64,000 nucleotides of DNA from Erythrobacter colymbi (GTDB lineage: Bacteria; Pseudomonadota; Alphaproteobacteria; Sphingomonadales; Sphingomonadaceae): contig NZ_MUYK01000013.1 in assembly GCF_002155685.1 (NCBI RefSeq), forward strand, positions 20,433-84,432. The letters are read 5' to 3'. Below the pieces are notes generated by a model. The model saw only the letters and a list, made by a program, of their open reading frames with translations, was not told where the DNA came from and ran no database searches. Positions within the stretch are counted from its first letter, which is position 1, and each line of letters begins with the position of its first letter. Of the stretch, positions 62,983-64,000 are shown piece after piece. The position numbers were made by a program, and so were the translations under genes.

Positions 62983-64000
62983 TCAGCGCCCCGTGAGGCC
63001 CGGTTGCGCAGCTTTTGCATCAGGGACAGCAGGCAGGGCAGTCGCAAGGGTCTGGCCTTCGGGGATGATCGCCAGCCGGAAAGGCTTGCCGCTCGCCAGA
63101 TAACGGTCCGCGAGGATCTGCATCGTCTGCGGCGTGGTCCGCGAGTAATCCGCCAGCAGCGTCGGCAGCAGCGCAAGGCGCCGCGGTTCCTGCGTCGCAC
63201 CTTCCAGATTGTAGAGCCAGAACTGGTTGCCGGTCGAGGCGCGGCGGATCAGCTGGCCGAGCGGCTCGGTCACCCGCGCCAGCTCGTCGGCGGTGGGCGG
63301 ATTGGCGGCGAGGTCCTTGGCGATCTTCTCCGCCTCGGCAAAGAACACCGGCACCATCTTGGGCTCGAGCTGCGCGGCCGCCGTGATGCGCCCGCCGCTG
63401 GCGAGATCAGCCGGCCAGTTGGAGAAGACCTGCGGCGAATAGCTCGCCCCGGCTCGTTCGCGCAGGGCGTCCATCAGGCGGTTGTTGAACAGCTGCGTGA
63501 GGATCTCAAGCTGGCGGCTTTCGCGCAGGCCCGGAATGCCGCCGCCGCTCTGCCAGGTGACCACGGCCGCAGCCTGGTTGGCATCGCCGCGGTGGGTGAC
63601 GACCGTCGGCTGGTCGGACGGCGCGGCGAAGCCGGGGACGCGCGCGGCGACCTCGGGCGAAATCGGATCGCGCGGGCCGAGTGCGCCGAAAGTGAGGCGC
63701 AGCTGTTCAGTGACCTTGGCCTCGTCGAACTCGCCGAAGACCAGCACCTCGATCGGGCCCTGCTTCAGCAGCGGCTCCCACACGGCGCGGAACTCCTCGG
63801 GCGTGGCGGCCTTGATCGCGGCCGGATCGGGCGTCGCGAAGCGCTTTTCCCCGCCGGTCGCAAGATATTCAAGATCGCGGCCGAGCACGCCGCCGGGGCT
63901 GGTGGAGTAGGTGTTGTAGGCCAGCTCCGCCGCGGCCTTGGCGCGGATCACCGGCTCCTTGTCCCAGCGCGGCATCCCGAGCTTGGCGGCGAAGAGGTAG
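62983..64000 (-). CDS. M16 family zinc peptidase, C-terminal part (start outside window)
   Basis: The C-terminal ~338 residues of an M16 (pitrilysin/insulinase-like) peptidase. The visible part spans one and a half of the repeated domains: EVLVFGEFDEAKVTEQL, the LFNNRLMDALRERAGASYSP segment and ADRYLASGKPFRLAIIPEG. The zinc motif HxxEH is not expected here, since it is near the N-terminus. The frame is open to the right edge, so this is a partial gene. Such proteins often occur as large two-domain periplasmic enzymes. Confidence 0.88.
   Translation of the reverse strand, partial: YLFAAKLGMPRWDKEPVIRAKAAAELAYNTYSTSPGGVLGRDLEYLATGGEKRFATPDPAAIKAATPEEFRAVWEPLLKQGPIEVLVFGEFDEAKVTEQLRLTFGALGPRDPISPEVAARVPGFAAPSDQPTVVTHRGDANQAAAVVTWQSGGGIPGLRESRQLEILTQLFNNRLMDALRERAGASYSPQVFSNWPADLASGGRITAAAQLEPKMVPVFFAEAEKIAKDLAANPPTADELARVTEPLGQLIRRASTGNQFWLYNLEGATQEPRRLALLPTLLADYSRTTPQTMQILADRYLASGKPFRLAIIPEGQTLATALPAVPDAKAAQPGLTGR

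Noticed and set aside
1..64000. tRNA, rRNA, CRISPR, transposase or phage genes
   Set aside because: A read of both strands found no cloverleaf-type or TpsiC-type motif, no spaced direct repeats of CRISPR form, and no transposase or integrase signature.

Overview
The window is GC-rich, densely coded bacterial chromosome with many 1-8 base gene overlaps. Gene content points to an alphaproteobacterium of the Sphingomonadales, probably Erythrobacteraceae: two large TonB-dependent receptors of the sphingomonad type, a tryptophan-halogenase-like gene beside a glycan-uptake receptor, a (2S)-methylsuccinyl-CoA dehydrogenase, EgtB/EgtD, and a class II DAHP synthase. The lineage is inferred from gene content only. 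I found no tRNA, rRNA, CRISPR array, transposase or phage gene.

Region 1 (1-6855) is an RNA end-repair locus. rtcB, an unrecognised 153-residue gene and rtcA (cut by the left edge) form a minus-strand operon behind a textbook sigma-54 promoter. The divergent rtcR encodes the matching CARF/AAA+ activator. A large DEAH helicase gene converges on rtcR. Region 2 (6856-13600) holds a nucleotide-sugar dehydrogenase, a TetR/molybdopterin-oxidoreductase pair and a HerA-like ATPase. Two intergenic repeats here each combine a parS-like palindrome with tandem units of about 11 bp.

Region 3 (13183-29082) has an AraC-type gene overlapping a porin gene, pirin, a small GNAT protein, an isochorismatase/XapX/amidohydrolase/DoxX/DUF1275 run under a divergent AraC regulator, and a complete RND tripartite efflux operon followed by two convergent AraC genes. 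Region 4 (29233-44407) is mostly housekeeping: CsaA, two MAPEG proteins, thioredoxin reductase, a tyrosine phosphatase, a receiver-only response regulator, Mcd, a TonB receptor, an acyl-CoA dehydrogenase, beta-carbonic anhydrase, an ArsR regulator with a decayed isopropylmalate-dehydrogenase-like protein, and an alkylsulfatase.

Region 5 (44424-55259) reads as a beta-glucan (laminarin-type) utilisation locus: GH3, MFS transporter, LacI regulator, GH16, TonB receptor and a divergent flavin-dependent halogenase. Two 16-bp CG-centred palindromes, one before GH3 and one between the receptor and the halogenase, look like LacI operators and suggest a local regulon. Region 6 (55358-58090) is a tightly overlapped trio: nucleotidyltransferase, CDP-glycerol glycerophosphotransferase-like protein and FkbM methyltransferase. 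The window closes with a renalase-like oxidoreductase, the ergothioneine pair egtB-egtD, class II DAHP synthase, and an M16 peptidase cut by the right edge.
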